Positions 26,783 to 35,763 of a stretch of 64,000 nt of DNA are shown piece after piece. Under the pieces are notes generated by a model. The model was not told the origin of the DNA. It made no database searches and saw nothing but the letters and a program-made list of their open reading frames with translations. The translations under genes and the position numbers were made by a program. The first letter of the stretch is position 1; each line of letters starts with the position of its first letter. Origin of the DNA: Myxococcales bacterium (GTDB lineage Bacteria; Myxococcota_A; Polyangia; Polyangiales; GCA-016699535); contig CP064980.1 in NCBI GenBank assembly GCA_016699535.1, positions 3,852,001 to 3,916,000 on the forward strand, in the 5' to 3' direction.

Positions 26783-27559
26783 ATGTTAACTCGATCTGCT
26801 TTAATTTTTTGCCTGATATGCGGTGTGCTCGATTTAGCCCGACCCTTTGCGGGGGCTCAAGGCATGAATCAGCAAGAACGAGAAGATCTCGCAAAAGAGC
26901 ATTTCTACATCGGAACCGGTCTTTACAACGGACACCGCTTTGCCGAAGCGGCAGAGCACTTCGATAAATCTTACCGTCTTTCGCCAAAATCATCGATGCT
27001 CTACAACTTGTTCTTGGCGGCGCGCAAAGCCGACCGAAAACAACAAGCAGCTGCAGCACTAAAGCGGTTTTTAAAAGAAGGCAAAGATATCCAAAACCGA
27101 CAAAGCCTCGAGACTGAACTAGCAGACCTTGAACAAGAAATAAGCCAGAGTGAATCCGCACACCAACCCGTTTTGCAATCTTCTTCAACTCAAGCTGAGC
27201 CTTCACAATTCATCGCCACTGAAACCGACACCACGCCTTATATCATCGGCGGCGTAAGCATCGCTTTATTGCTCACAGGAGCCGTCGCTACAGGTATAGC
27301 CTTAAGCCAAAAAGCAGACGCAGACAGCTATTGCAGCGACGGTTTGTGTCAAAGCGCTTATCAGGGCGCAATAGACCGCTACGAAAGCAATCTTGCACTC
27401 GGACTTGGGTTTTTGATCACAAGTGTCGTCGGACTCGGTATCGCCACGCTGCTCGCACTATCATCAGACGATGAGCCAGAACTATCAACAAAGCAAAATC
27501 AGCAACAAGCAAATTGTTCCGGAGTAAGCTGCTTGCGTCGCTTACATTTTAATTTCTAG
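26783..27559 (+). CDS. TPR-containing membrane protein
   Basis: A 258-residue protein with a signal peptide (SALIFCLICGVLDLARPFAGA) and a pair of TPR-like repeats (AEAAEHFDKSYRLSPKSS, QQAAAALKRFLKEGKD). A Gln/Ser linker follows, then two membrane helices, PYIIGGVSIALLLTGAVATG and LGLGFLITSVVGLGIATLL. This layout is common in predicted envelope proteins of myxobacteria. ATG 26783 lies 2 bp after the propeller lipoprotein, so the two are probably co-translated. Confidence 0.7.
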   Translation: MLTRSALIFCLICGVLDLARPFAGAQGMNQQEREDLAKEHFYIGTGLYNGHRFAEAAEHFDKSYRLSPKSSMLYNLFLAARKADRKQQAAAALKRFLKEGKDIQNRQSLETELADLEQEISQSESAHQPVLQSSSTQAEPSQFIATETDTTPYIIGGVSIALLLTGAVATGIALSQKADADSYCSDGLCQSAYQGAIDRYESNLALGLGFLITSVVGLGIATLLALSSDDEPELSTKQNQQQANCSGVSCLRRLHFNF

Positions 27560-27656
27560 ATTTTTTTTGAGCTAATTGATAAGTCGTGAAGCAATTTAGG
27601 CGATTGACGAGGGCGACGATCGCTGCCAATCCCGATTGGCTCATAAGGCAAGCTTT

Positions 27657-28688
27657 CTAAGCAGCTTGTTTGCTTTTATTCTTTGCATCGTCTGCTCGTG
27701 AAGCATTTTGTACCTTTTCTAAGCCGTCGTACACCGCTTTACGGATGGCACCATCTTCGAGCAAGCTTACACGCGCTTTTTCACGCCCCTGTCCCAAACT
27801 TTGCTCGCTAAATGAATAATACGCTCCGTTTCGCGTTACGACTCCAGCGCTAAGTGCAAGATCCAAAAGATCACCAATGGCATCGATACCAAAGCCGTAG
27901 CGAATATCGAATTCAGCCAATTGGAAAGGCGGCGCGATTTTATTTTTAACGACTTTTACTTTTGTGCGATTTCCCAGAATCTCTTCCCCAGCTTTAACGG
28001 GTCCGATGCGCCGGACATCCAGACGCACGGATGCATAAAATTTTAAGGCATTGCCACCCGTCGTTGTTTCAGGCGAACCAAAGGTCACACCAATTTTACT
28101 GCGAAGTTGATTGATGAATAAGATCGTAGTCTGTGTGCGGTGCGCTATGCCTGTGAGCTTCCGTAGCGCCTGGCTCATTAGCCGGGCCTGCAAACCTACA
28201 TGATGATCACCCATTTCGCCCTCTACCTCCGCCCGCGGCACCAACGCTGCCACCGAATCGACGATGATCAAATCGACCGCTGCACTGCGCACCAGTGTTT
28301 CGACAATATCCAGCGCTTGCTCACCATGGTCCGGTTGACTCACGAGCAAGTGATCTAAGGAGACGCCAAGACGTTTGGCATACTGAACGTCAAGCGCATG
28401 CTCGGCGTCAATGAAGGCCGCTGCTCCGGATTGCTTTTGCACCTGGGCGATGGCGTGTAGTGCCAGGGTGGTTTTACCGCTCGATTCCGGTCCGTAGATT
28501 TCCATCACCCGACCCTTGGGATAGCCTCGCCCACCGAGCGCTCGATCAAGCGATAATGCCCCACTTGATATGCTGGGGATCGCTTCCTGGCTATGTTCAC
28601 CCAATGCCATAATAGCACCTTTGCCAAACTGCTTTTCAATGCTCGCCATGGCTTGTTGCAAGGCTTTCATTTTTTCCTTCATACTCAT
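27657..28688 (-). CDS. recA: Recombinase RecA
   Basis: DNA-strand exchange and SOS co-protease. The 343-residue protein has Walker A GPESSGKT (66-73), the DHGEQALDIVETLVRS and LIIVDSVAALVPRAE strands, and loops L1 and L2 around MGDHHVGLQARLMSQAL and INQLRSKIGV-FGSPETTTGG. A GAGGAG ribosome site lies in the 11 bp after the upstream yifB stop, so the two are likely translated together. No LexA-box is obvious. The C-terminal acidic tail common in RecA is here largely basic (NKSKQAA). Confidence 0.97.
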   Translation of the reverse strand: MSMKEKMKALQQAMASIEKQFGKGAIMALGEHSQEAIPSISSGALSLDRALGGRGYPKGRVMEIYGPESSGKTTLALHAIAQVQKQSGAAAFIDAEHALDVQYAKRLGVSLDHLLVSQPDHGEQALDIVETLVRSAAVDLIIVDSVAALVPRAEVEGEMGDHHVGLQARLMSQALRKLTGIAHRTQTTILFINQLRSKIGVTFGSPETTTGGNALKFYASVRLDVRRIGPVKAGEEILGNRTKVKVVKNKIAPPFQLAEFDIRYGFGIDAIGDLLDLALSAGVVTRNGAYYSFSEQSLGQGREKARVSLLEDGAIRKAVYDGLEKVQNASRADDAKNKSKQAA

Positions 28689-28699
28689 TGATACGCTCC

Positions 28700-30250
28700 T
28701 CAGTTGAGTTTCATTGCATCCCCAATACTGCTGGGTTTTTCAAGTCCGCTTGCAGCATGCACACGGGCTAAGAATCGGTATTGAAGTGCTTCAGCAACAT
28801 GCTCGCTTTGCACATATTCGCTGCATTCAAGATCGGCGATAGTGCGCGCTACACGCTTGACTTTGTGCCACGCGCGCGCCGAAAGCGCATAATGGTCGGT
28901 AGCTTGGTCGAGTAAATCTTGCGCGTCTTTTTGAAGGAACAGTTTAGCTCCGTGGCTGTTTTTTCGCTCGACCGAAAACTGATGAGCACATAGTACCCGA
29001 TCTTGGATCTGTGCGCTCCGCTCAGCTTTCATGCTCTGTCGCAAGTGACGAACCGGAACCGCAGGTACATGCAAGTGCAGATCAAAACGATCAAGCAATG
29101 GCCCAGATAGCTTTGATTGATAGCGTTCGATCCGATCCACCGAACAGCTGCATAGATGCTTTTCATCACCCGCGTAGCCGCAAGGACAAGGATTCATCGC
29201 AGCCACAATCAAAGGTCTTGCGGGCATGCGTAAGCGTTGATTAACCCTTACCACCTGCACCCAGCCTTCTTCCATGCTGATGCGAAGGGCTTCGATAGCG
29301 TTGCGCTTGAACTCTGGAAACTCGTCTAAAAAAAGCACACCTTCGTGCGCCAAGGTAACCTCACCAGGACGCACCGGATTTCCCCCGCCAATCAATGCCG
29401 CATCGCTGATCGTATGATGGGGCGCGCGAAAGGGTCGGCTTTTCCCGTCGACAAAATCAACATGCTCACGATCCTGTACACCAGCAATCGTTGCTATCGT
29501 TAGCGATTCCTGTGGACTTGGTGGAGGCAGCAGCCCGGGCAGCCGCCGAGCAAGCATTGTTTTTCCGGCTCCCGGGGGGCCACTCATGAGCAAATTGTGC
29601 CGCCCAGCGGCAGCTATTTCCAAAGCACGTTTGGCAACAAACTGCCCTCGAATATCGCAAAGATCGGGTTGTTTTTGCGCAACCCCGAGAGTTTTTGTTT
29701 TAGGTTGAGCCGCCACACTACGCGCAGTTGGCAAGTCATCATTGTTCGCCAAAAAAGCCACCACCTCGTGCAAGCTTTTCGCACAGTAGATGTCGATACC
29801 TTCCAGAAGTGATGCAGCGGGCGCATTATCGTAGGCGACCAGAGCTTTTTTAAGACCCAGCTTTTTAGCAACGCTCAATTGAGCTAACAAACCCGGAATG
29901 GGTCGCAGCTCTCCTGCTAAGGAAAGTTCTGCAGCAAAGAAAGTTTCTTCGAGTTGATTTAGCGGACAGTTACCTGAACAGGCAAGCACACCAATAGCAA
30001 TGGCTAAATCAAAGGCGGAGCCGCTCTTCTTCAGATCTGCTGGCGATAAATTGAGCAAAACGCGTCGTTTTGGAAATTCATAACCGCAAAACTCAATCGC
30101 TGAACTCACGCGGACGCGAGCCTCTCGCACTGCCGCTTCAGGTAACCCCACAATATCAAAGCGAGGCAGTCCTTTCGTTAAACGAAGCTCGACTCGCACA
30201 GGGAATGCTTCAACGCCGAGAAGCGCTCCGGCATGACATACGACTTGCAT
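28700..30250 (-). CDS. YifB/ComM-family Mg-chelatase-like AAA ATPase
   Basis: A 516-residue AAA+ protein. The N-terminal Lon-like domain starts GLPRFDIVGLPEAAVREARVR, Walker A is MSGPPGAGKTMLARR and Walker B LFLDEFPEF, followed by the Mg-chelatase signature NPCPCGYAGDEKHLCSC. In some bacteria ComM is a helicase for branch migration in transformation; a general recombination role fits its place before recA. Start at 30250 (MQVVCHAG) is preferred over 30268 because family members begin there. Confidence 0.9.
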   Translation of the reverse strand: MQVVCHAGALLGVEAFPVRVELRLTKGLPRFDIVGLPEAAVREARVRVSSAIEFCGYEFPKRRVLLNLSPADLKKSGSAFDLAIAIGVLACSGNCPLNQLEETFFAAELSLAGELRPIPGLLAQLSVAKKLGLKKALVAYDNAPAASLLEGIDIYCAKSLHEVVAFLANNDDLPTARSVAAQPKTKTLGVAQKQPDLCDIRGQFVAKRALEIAAAGRHNLLMSGPPGAGKTMLARRLPGLLPPPSPQESLTIATIAGVQDREHVDFVDGKSRPFRAPHHTISDAALIGGGNPVRPGEVTLAHEGVLFLDEFPEFKRNAIEALRISMEEGWVQVVRVNQRLRMPARPLIVAAMNPCPCGYAGDEKHLCSCSVDRIERYQSKLSGPLLDRFDLHLHVPAVPVRHLRQSMKAERSAQIQDRVLCAHQFSVERKNSHGAKLFLQKDAQDLLDQATDHYALSARAWHKVKRVARTIADLECSEYVQSEHVAEALQYRFLARVHAASGLEKPSSIGDAMKLN

Positions 30251-30390
30251 GCCAATGGCTAGTAGCAATTCGGATGCCTAGTATCGTATCAAATCAATCC
30301 ATGCTCTTTGCGTGCTCGATCGGTGAAAACAACGCCCCTCCGCCGACGGCCGCCACCAAGCGATAGCAAGTTGATCATCGAAGTCGAGCA

Positions 30391-30428
30391 CAAAAAAAGC
30401 CGGTTTCAACTATCTGAAACCGGCTTTT
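30391..30428 (-). terminator. Rho-independent terminator
   Basis: An 11 bp perfect stem, AGCCGGTTTCA / TGAAACCGGCT, with a 6-base loop. It is flanked by seven A on the left (a T-tract on the minus strand) and four T on the right. It lies 19 bp after the outer-membrane protein gene and could work in both directions. Confidence 0.85.
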
Positions 30429-30446
30429 CTCTCTGAGAATCAGACT

Positions 30447-31304
30447 CTACAAGTAGATGTGGAAACCAAGCATGCCTGCAACAGCAGCAGACGATACAAT
30501 GTTTACACCATAGGAACCTGTCGAAAAGCCCACTTCGGTATCGCCCACGTCAGGCTTCGTGATACCAAGCGATGCGCCAATGCCGCCGCTGAGACTTAGG
30601 TTTGGAAAACCAAGGGCTGTGAGGAAAAACTCGCCACCAAGCGTTGCATTGAGGTTCATGTTGAAACTGGCATCCTCGTTGGTACCGCCGTTGTCATCGA
30701 GGCCAGCGCCTACGCCACCACGCACGAAAACAATAATGTTTTCAAGGTGCGTCAAGGCGTACAGAACACCCACTTCAAGGTTGGCATTCCATGCCGTCTC
30801 TGGATGAGAGGAATTCTTCGACTGGACGCCCAAGCCGATGCCGAGATCGTAACCCCATTTATCCGAAGCCCAACGACGAATACCCACTGGAGCACTCGTT
30901 GTGAAATAACCCACACCAAGCCGACCAACGACCGAGTCGTCGCCCATTTCTTCATCATCTTCGAGCTCAACGGCACTTGTCTCAACCATACCCTGGGTTT
31001 CAGCCTCAGCAGAGCTGTCTGCCACAGGCTCTTCTGCAACGGCCTGTTCGGTAGCCGCTGCTTCTTCATTTGTAGCAACGGGAGCCTTTGCTTCCACTTT
31101 GGCCTCGGGCTTTGTTGCCGCTTTTGCTTCTGCTTTGGCCTCAGGTTTTGCTGTAGTTTTTGCTTCTGCTTTAACCGCTGCTTTGGCTTCAACCTTTGGA
31201 GCAGCTTTTGTCTCAACAGTTTTACTTGCGCCATCTTGGGCTTGTGCACTCAGTGCAAACAACGTCACCATACCGGCAACCAAGTACTTGTTTAGATAAT
31301 TCAT
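30447..31304 (-). CDS. Outer-membrane beta-barrel-like protein with KPEAK repeats
   Basis: A 285-residue exported protein (signal peptide to AQAQ, about 23). Residues 25-75 are a low-complexity Lys/Ala/Glu repeat of the type AKPEAKAEAKAATKPEAK. An acidic stretch follows (EDDEEMGDD), then a beta-rich region (GRLGVGYFTTSAP to AGMLGFHIYL) with alternating strands and a terminal aromatic-aliphatic motif typical of small outer-membrane barrels. The lysine-rich repeat could reach peptidoglycan. AGGAGG stands 7 bp before the ATG and a strong terminator follows, so this is a single-gene unit. Confidence 0.7.
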   Translation of the reverse strand: MNYLNKYLVAGMVTLFALSAQAQDGASKTVETKAAPKVEAKAAVKAEAKTTAKPEAKAEAKAATKPEAKVEAKAPVATNEEAAATEQAVAEEPVADSSAEAETQGMVETSAVELEDDEEMGDDSVVGRLGVGYFTTSAPVGIRRWASDKWGYDLGIGLGVQSKNSSHPETAWNANLEVGVLYALTHLENIIVFVRGGVGAGLDDNGGTNEDASFNMNLNATLGGEFFLTALGFPNLSLSGGIGASLGITKPDVGDTEVGFSTGSYGVNIVSSAAVAGMLGFHIYL

Positions 31305-31385
31305 TCTCGAGCCTCCTTACACTGCTTATCTAGAAGGCCGGACTCTAACGAAAAACTTTCTATTTTGCTACCTTGAGCACGTTCT

Positions 31386-31522
31386 AATACAATTGATCGA
31401 AATATCGCGCAGGACAGAGCGACTGAAGCAAGGCGCGACGACGAGTCGTAGTGGTGCTACGGCGAGGAGGAGCAACGCAGCATCAGTCGCTCTGGACAAG
31501 CGAGAATCGAATCAATTGTATT
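31386..31522. repeat. Palindromic element with two nested perfect arms
   Basis: Outer arms AATACAATTGAT and its inverse; inner arms AGAGCGACTGA (31416-31426) and TCAGTCGCTCT (31483-31493); a central hairpin GTAGTGGTGCTAC. The core GGCGAGGAGGAGCAACGC resembles other elements of this window. It fills most of the 336 bp between the outer-membrane protein gene start and the end of the vWA gene; a GCAGGCC/GGCCTGC dyad also lies there at 31573-31613. Confidence 0.75.
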
Positions 31523-31640
31523 GGAAAATGCTCTCAGCGGCCCGATTGATTTGATCGAGCCAGGGCGCTGCAGCAGGCCTCATTCCATGCTGGATGGATT
31601 TTCAGGGGCCTGCCCTTTATAGCACCGTAACCGCTAATTT

Positions 31641-33590
31641 TTAGTTGCAAGTAGGATTCACGCAGAAGCCTGAATCGGTATCACAAACATAGGCGGAGGA
31701 GATCTTACTAGCGCAGTCTGCATTAGTCGTGCAGCTAAACTGACACGTTCCGCTGTTTGTCTCACACGCCAAACCTTCCGCCGTACATGGACCATCATTC
31801 GCACAAGGTGTGCCCAACCCACCTTCGACGGCTTCATCGACGTTTTGAACGGGTTGCGTGCACTCAAGCCTGATGCGCACGTTAGCTGGCGGCGTACTTG
31901 TGAATGCAACTCGTTGGCCATCATCACCACACGACAGCAAGCGCTTGGACTCGGTGCCATCTTTTTCTTTGGTGGTGAAATCATCGTAGAACCAACCTTC
32001 GCCCTCTGGAAAGCCCGTGGCGCTTGATTGCGTGACAAGCTGCTCGATCACACACACCTCGTTGCCTTCAGCGCTGACTTCACGCAAGGTTCGACCAGGG
32101 TACGATTCACAGGTCTCGCCAAGAGGCAAGGTTTCAACGACGTCACAATTAACCAGGCCTTCCGTGTTGCGATTAAGTTCACGTGGCAAACAAGTGCTTC
32201 CGCTAATCGCATCACCAATCTTGTTGAGAATCTGGGTCAGTGCACCACTAAAGTCCGTCACAAAGTTGCCGGGTGTTACCTCCACCGGACAGATGGACTG
32301 AACAACACTGTTGCCGCCCGTAAGGTCATTAAGACCCTTGGCCACTTCAACAATCCTGCGAGCAGGGAACGCAAACTGATCCGCCGGATCAACCCCTGAG
32401 CATGTTCCTTCGGTCCATTGACCACAGGCAGGCCTAAGCGCATCACGGACGTCACCGTTGATGCATACCCCGGAACTGTTAGCAGTCAGCATTTCGGTCT
32501 CAGTCAACGGATGGGTTGGCTCGGCATTATCGCCTAATACAGCATCAAAATTGATGTCACCGTTTGAGGTATTATTGTCCACGAGGTCCTGAGGTACGCC
32601 CGTAATAGCCGCGAACACCAACAGTTGTTCCCGATCTTCACGCAACTTCAAGAGACCTTCGATATAGCGCTGCGTTGGATAGAGGACTTCAGCGCCACTG
32701 ATGGCTGGATTGCTAGCACAGCGAAATGCGGGAATACGGTTGAGTGGAGAGTTCCACTCGCTGTTCTGAGAAACTGCCGTAAACACGTCAGGGTTCGAGG
32801 TCGAGCAATCATCTTCGTCGGTGATCATAATAATCGCCAAGAGCGAATCGTCCCGAACAAAGCCAGCGTTGGCGCCCGGAGCAACTCCTAGCGTCTCATC
32901 ACCGTTGCTGCCGTGGCCTTCACCGTTCTGAAAGGTCACCGGATCAGTCGCTGCAGGATCGGAAAGCGCCTTGAGCACAGACTCAAGCTGCTGCTCCACA
33001 CCGCAACCGCCGACACCTAGCTTGGCCACGCAGGTAAAATCGGAGGCAAGAACAGAAGAGCTGGGATTGCAATTGCCGTTGTCGTCACACGAATAGGTCA
33101 AAAAACTGGGATAGGACTCAGCACACGCTGGATTGCTGGTGTCCCCAGCCGTTTGGAGCAGGCCATCGTCACCAATCGTTTGATCGTATCCAGCATCACG
33201 CGAATCGTTGCCGCAAGTGCCGACCGCGTTAATATCAGCGGATCCCACACCCATATCACTTGAAACCACGCCAATGTGCATATCCGTCACAGGCGAAAAG
33301 GTTTTAGTTTCGGTACCGTTTTCGGTTTCGATCTCAAGCTCGCCTGTGGTCAGTACGTTAACCATCGTTGCAAATTCTTGAGCCAAGGCACCCTGCTCCT
33401 CGGTCATGGAATTGGAGTTATCGATCATGAACAAGATATCGATTTTGTCGGCTGGGTTTTGCTGAACCTCAGCCACAACACCAGAGACCACGCAGGGAGT
33501 AAGCGGTCTAAGATCGCGGTTTGGACAACCCCAAAGAAGCATCAGAGCCATTAAGGATGGGTAAAGATAAAAGCTAGCGGTATTTTTCAT
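31641..33590 (-). CDS. von Willebrand A-domain lipoprotein (copy 1)
   Basis: A 649-residue exported lipoprotein. Signal MKNTASFYLYPSLMALMLL ends in lipobox LLWGC, then DLRPLTPC. The vWA domain starts IDILFMIDNSNSM, carrying the MIDAS DxSxS metal site, and continues with DMHIGVVSSDMG, IIMITDEDDCS and LLVFAAITGVP. The C-terminal third is Cys-rich with ends such as CDTDSGFCVNPTCN. The start at 33590 has AGGATTGAT upstream. Likely a surface adhesion or scaffold protein. The paralog upstream begins the operon (22 bp gap). Confidence 0.8.
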   Translation of the reverse strand: MKNTASFYLYPSLMALMLLWGCPNRDLRPLTPCVVSGVVAEVQQNPADKIDILFMIDNSNSMTEEQGALAQEFATMVNVLTTGELEIETENGTETKTFSPVTDMHIGVVSSDMGVGSADINAVGTCGNDSRDAGYDQTIGDDGLLQTAGDTSNPACAESYPSFLTYSCDDNGNCNPSSSVLASDFTCVAKLGVGGCGVEQQLESVLKALSDPAATDPVTFQNGEGHGSNGDETLGVAPGANAGFVRDDSLLAIIMITDEDDCSTSNPDVFTAVSQNSEWNSPLNRIPAFRCASNPAISGAEVLYPTQRYIEGLLKLREDREQLLVFAAITGVPQDLVDNNTSNGDINFDAVLGDNAEPTHPLTETEMLTANSSGVCINGDVRDALRPACGQWTEGTCSGVDPADQFAFPARRIVEVAKGLNDLTGGNSVVQSICPVEVTPGNFVTDFSGALTQILNKIGDAISGSTCLPRELNRNTEGLVNCDVVETLPLGETCESYPGRTLREVSAEGNEVCVIEQLVTQSSATGFPEGEGWFYDDFTTKEKDGTESKRLLSCGDDGQRVAFTSTPPANVRIRLECTQPVQNVDEAVEGGLGTPCANDGPCTAEGLACETNSGTCQFSCTTNADCASKISSAYVCDTDSGFCVNPTCN

Positions 33591-33612
33591 ATCAATCCTC
33601 ATTTTGACTCAG

Positions 33613-35562
33613 CTACAGATTATTACAAGTTGGATTCACGCACACCCTTCGTTCGGTATCGCAAACAAAGGATGTATTGGGGCAGTGTGCGTCGTTTTCA
33701 CAGTAATACTGACATGTCTGCCCAGTGGGCTCGCAACGTAAGAAAGGTTTGTCTCCGTCCGGGAGACTATCGGGCCAAGTGGCGCAGAGTTCAAGTTCTC
33801 CGGCACTACACGGGCCGCCCAAGGTTCCGGTATCGCCCGCGACAACTTGTTTTGTGGGCTGAAAACACTCGAGATGAATGTCTGCAGCAGGTGGAGCCTC
33901 TGAGCCCTCCTTAAAGCGAATGCGCTGGCCGCCTTCGCCACAGCTATCAATCACTTCAGCGCTGCAATCATCGTAGAACCAGCCGGCGCCTTCGGGCACT
34001 GCGCATCCGCCGCCCTCAGTCAATGTCGAGAGCTGCGCTACCCGATAGACATTTCGGCCCTCTTCGCTGCGAACAAATTCGCGTCCACGACCTTCCAACT
34101 GCTCGGGGGTGTACTCAGTAATTGTATCAACGCTACCTTCGGCGGCCAAGGTTTCAACCACGGCACAATTCACCCGACCATCCGCACTCTTCGACAGATC
34201 GCGAGGCAAACACACATTGCCTAAACGATCGCTAATACGCCCGATAATCGCATCAAGAGCATCCGTAAAATCTTCTTCGCATATCGATTGAAGTACGCTG
34301 GTTTGCTCACCTGTAGCTTCATCGAGATCGCGAGCTAGGCGCGTGATGCGTCTGGCGGGAATGGGAGGCTCAAGAGATGCTGCATCCAGGCCATCAGGAC
34401 GAGCTGGATTGCAAGCTGGCTCAAGCTTGCGGTCTATCGGCAACACCTGCCCTGAAAGGTCATCTTTGACGGTATGTTGCATGCGTGGATCGTTTAGTAT
34501 CGCTTCGTAATCAAATACCAAGCGACCACCTGAGTCACGTGAACTCACGAGGTCCGAAGGTACGCCTGTAATCGCGGCAAATACCAACAGGTCCGGCCTA
34601 TCGGATCTTAACTTTAGTAAACCATCAACATAACGTGACACCGGATAAAGGATGCCCGTGTTTGTCCCCTCAAAACCACCAGCGGTGTAGACCGCGTCAT
34701 CGGCGCCCCAACCAATCTTCGGATCATCAGAGCAGCGAAACTGAGTATTGAACTTCCATTCGTCGTTCTCAGGGGTCAGATAAGCGTCCTGACTCGCGCT
34801 AGCAAAAATAGCCGTATCGCGGGCAGAGCAATCGTCTTCATCACTCAGCAAAACAATCGCAAGCACTGTGTTGCTACGTAAAAAGCCAGTGTTCGCGCCA
34901 TCGCCGCCGTGTCCGGCGCCGCTCAGAAAAGCAACAGGCTCCTCGGTGGCTGGATCCGATAGGCCCTTGAGAAGCGATTCAAGAGCTTGCTCATTGTTGC
35001 AGCCACCAATGCCAACTTGGACCAGACACGACACCTCATCGGAAAGTTGAGCTTGCGTAGGCGTGCACACGCCCGTGTCTTGATCGCAGCCAAAAGTAAG
35101 GAAACTCGGATAGCTTGTGTCGCACGAGGCCGGGTCTGTGGGATCTGGAACGGTTTGGAGCAATCCATCATCGCCCAACTCCGTGCACTCGCCTCCGCCG
35201 CCCATATCGGTAGACAGCACTCCAACGTGAAGATCTTCAACGGGCGAAAAACTCTGCAGATCTTGGTCATCGTCCGGGTCGAGATCGCCCGTGCTGAGCA
35301 CATCCACCATGCGCTTTATTTTGTTTGCAAGCTCTTGCTGCTCATCACGCATCGAACGCGAATTGTCGATCACAAAAAGCAGATCAACTTTGTTGGTCGG
35401 GTTTTGTTGAATATTGACCGTCGTGCCGAGCATCGTGCAGGGCGTAATTGGCTTGAGCTCGCGATCGACACAAGCCATTTGAGCAAAAGTTGCCGTCGCA
35501 ACCAGCGCTATAAAAGGGGCATTTTTGCGAAAGTCCCTAAAAACACTATGCCGATACCACAT
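33613..35562 (-). CDS. von Willebrand A-domain lipoprotein (copy 2)
   Basis: A 649-residue paralog of the next gene with the same order: signal and lipobox (FAQMAC), RELKPITPC, MIDAS motif DLLFVIDNSRSM, DLHVGVLSTDMG, AIVLLSDEDDCS, LLVFAAITGVPSDLV, then an arm rich in Cys ending TERRVCVNPTCNNL. The two share long blocks but differ in loops, fitting old tandem duplication with divergence. The gene faces the sigma54 regulator across 201 bp. No enzymatic motif is seen. Confidence 0.8.
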   Translation of the reverse strand: MWYRHSVFRDFRKNAPFIALVATATFAQMACVDRELKPITPCTMLGTTVNIQQNPTNKVDLLFVIDNSRSMRDEQQELANKIKRMVDVLSTGDLDPDDDQDLQSFSPVEDLHVGVLSTDMGGGGECTELGDDGLLQTVPDPTDPASCDTSYPSFLTFGCDQDTGVCTPTQAQLSDEVSCLVQVGIGGCNNEQALESLLKGLSDPATEEPVAFLSGAGHGGDGANTGFLRSNTVLAIVLLSDEDDCSARDTAIFASASQDAYLTPENDEWKFNTQFRCSDDPKIGWGADDAVYTAGGFEGTNTGILYPVSRYVDGLLKLRSDRPDLLVFAAITGVPSDLVSSRDSGGRLVFDYEAILNDPRMQHTVKDDLSGQVLPIDRKLEPACNPARPDGLDAASLEPPIPARRITRLARDLDEATGEQTSVLQSICEEDFTDALDAIIGRISDRLGNVCLPRDLSKSADGRVNCAVVETLAAEGSVDTITEYTPEQLEGRGREFVRSEEGRNVYRVAQLSTLTEGGGCAVPEGAGWFYDDCSAEVIDSCGEGGQRIRFKEGSEAPPAADIHLECFQPTKQVVAGDTGTLGGPCSAGELELCATWPDSLPDGDKPFLRCEPTGQTCQYYCENDAHCPNTSFVCDTERRVCVNPTCNNL

Positions 35563-35763
35563 GGTCGTGACGGTATAATAACCTAGTTACCCTCCGATAC
35601 CATAAAAAATTCGATACTTTAGTGCAGATCGGTTGTGGTTACGAAAAAAGCTATTCAAGAGAAAAAAGAGTTTTTGCTACGAAATACGCATTCAAACTCC
35701 TATTCCAAGCAAAACTCAGTCTTTTTTGCAATTTTCTGCCTGAAGCGCCGGATCAATTCTAAG

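Noticed and set aside
30747..31295. Plus-strand frame antisense to the outer-membrane protein gene, rich in Cys and Phe
   Set aside because: It mirrors the KPEAK repeat codons read backwards and has no start signal or homology.
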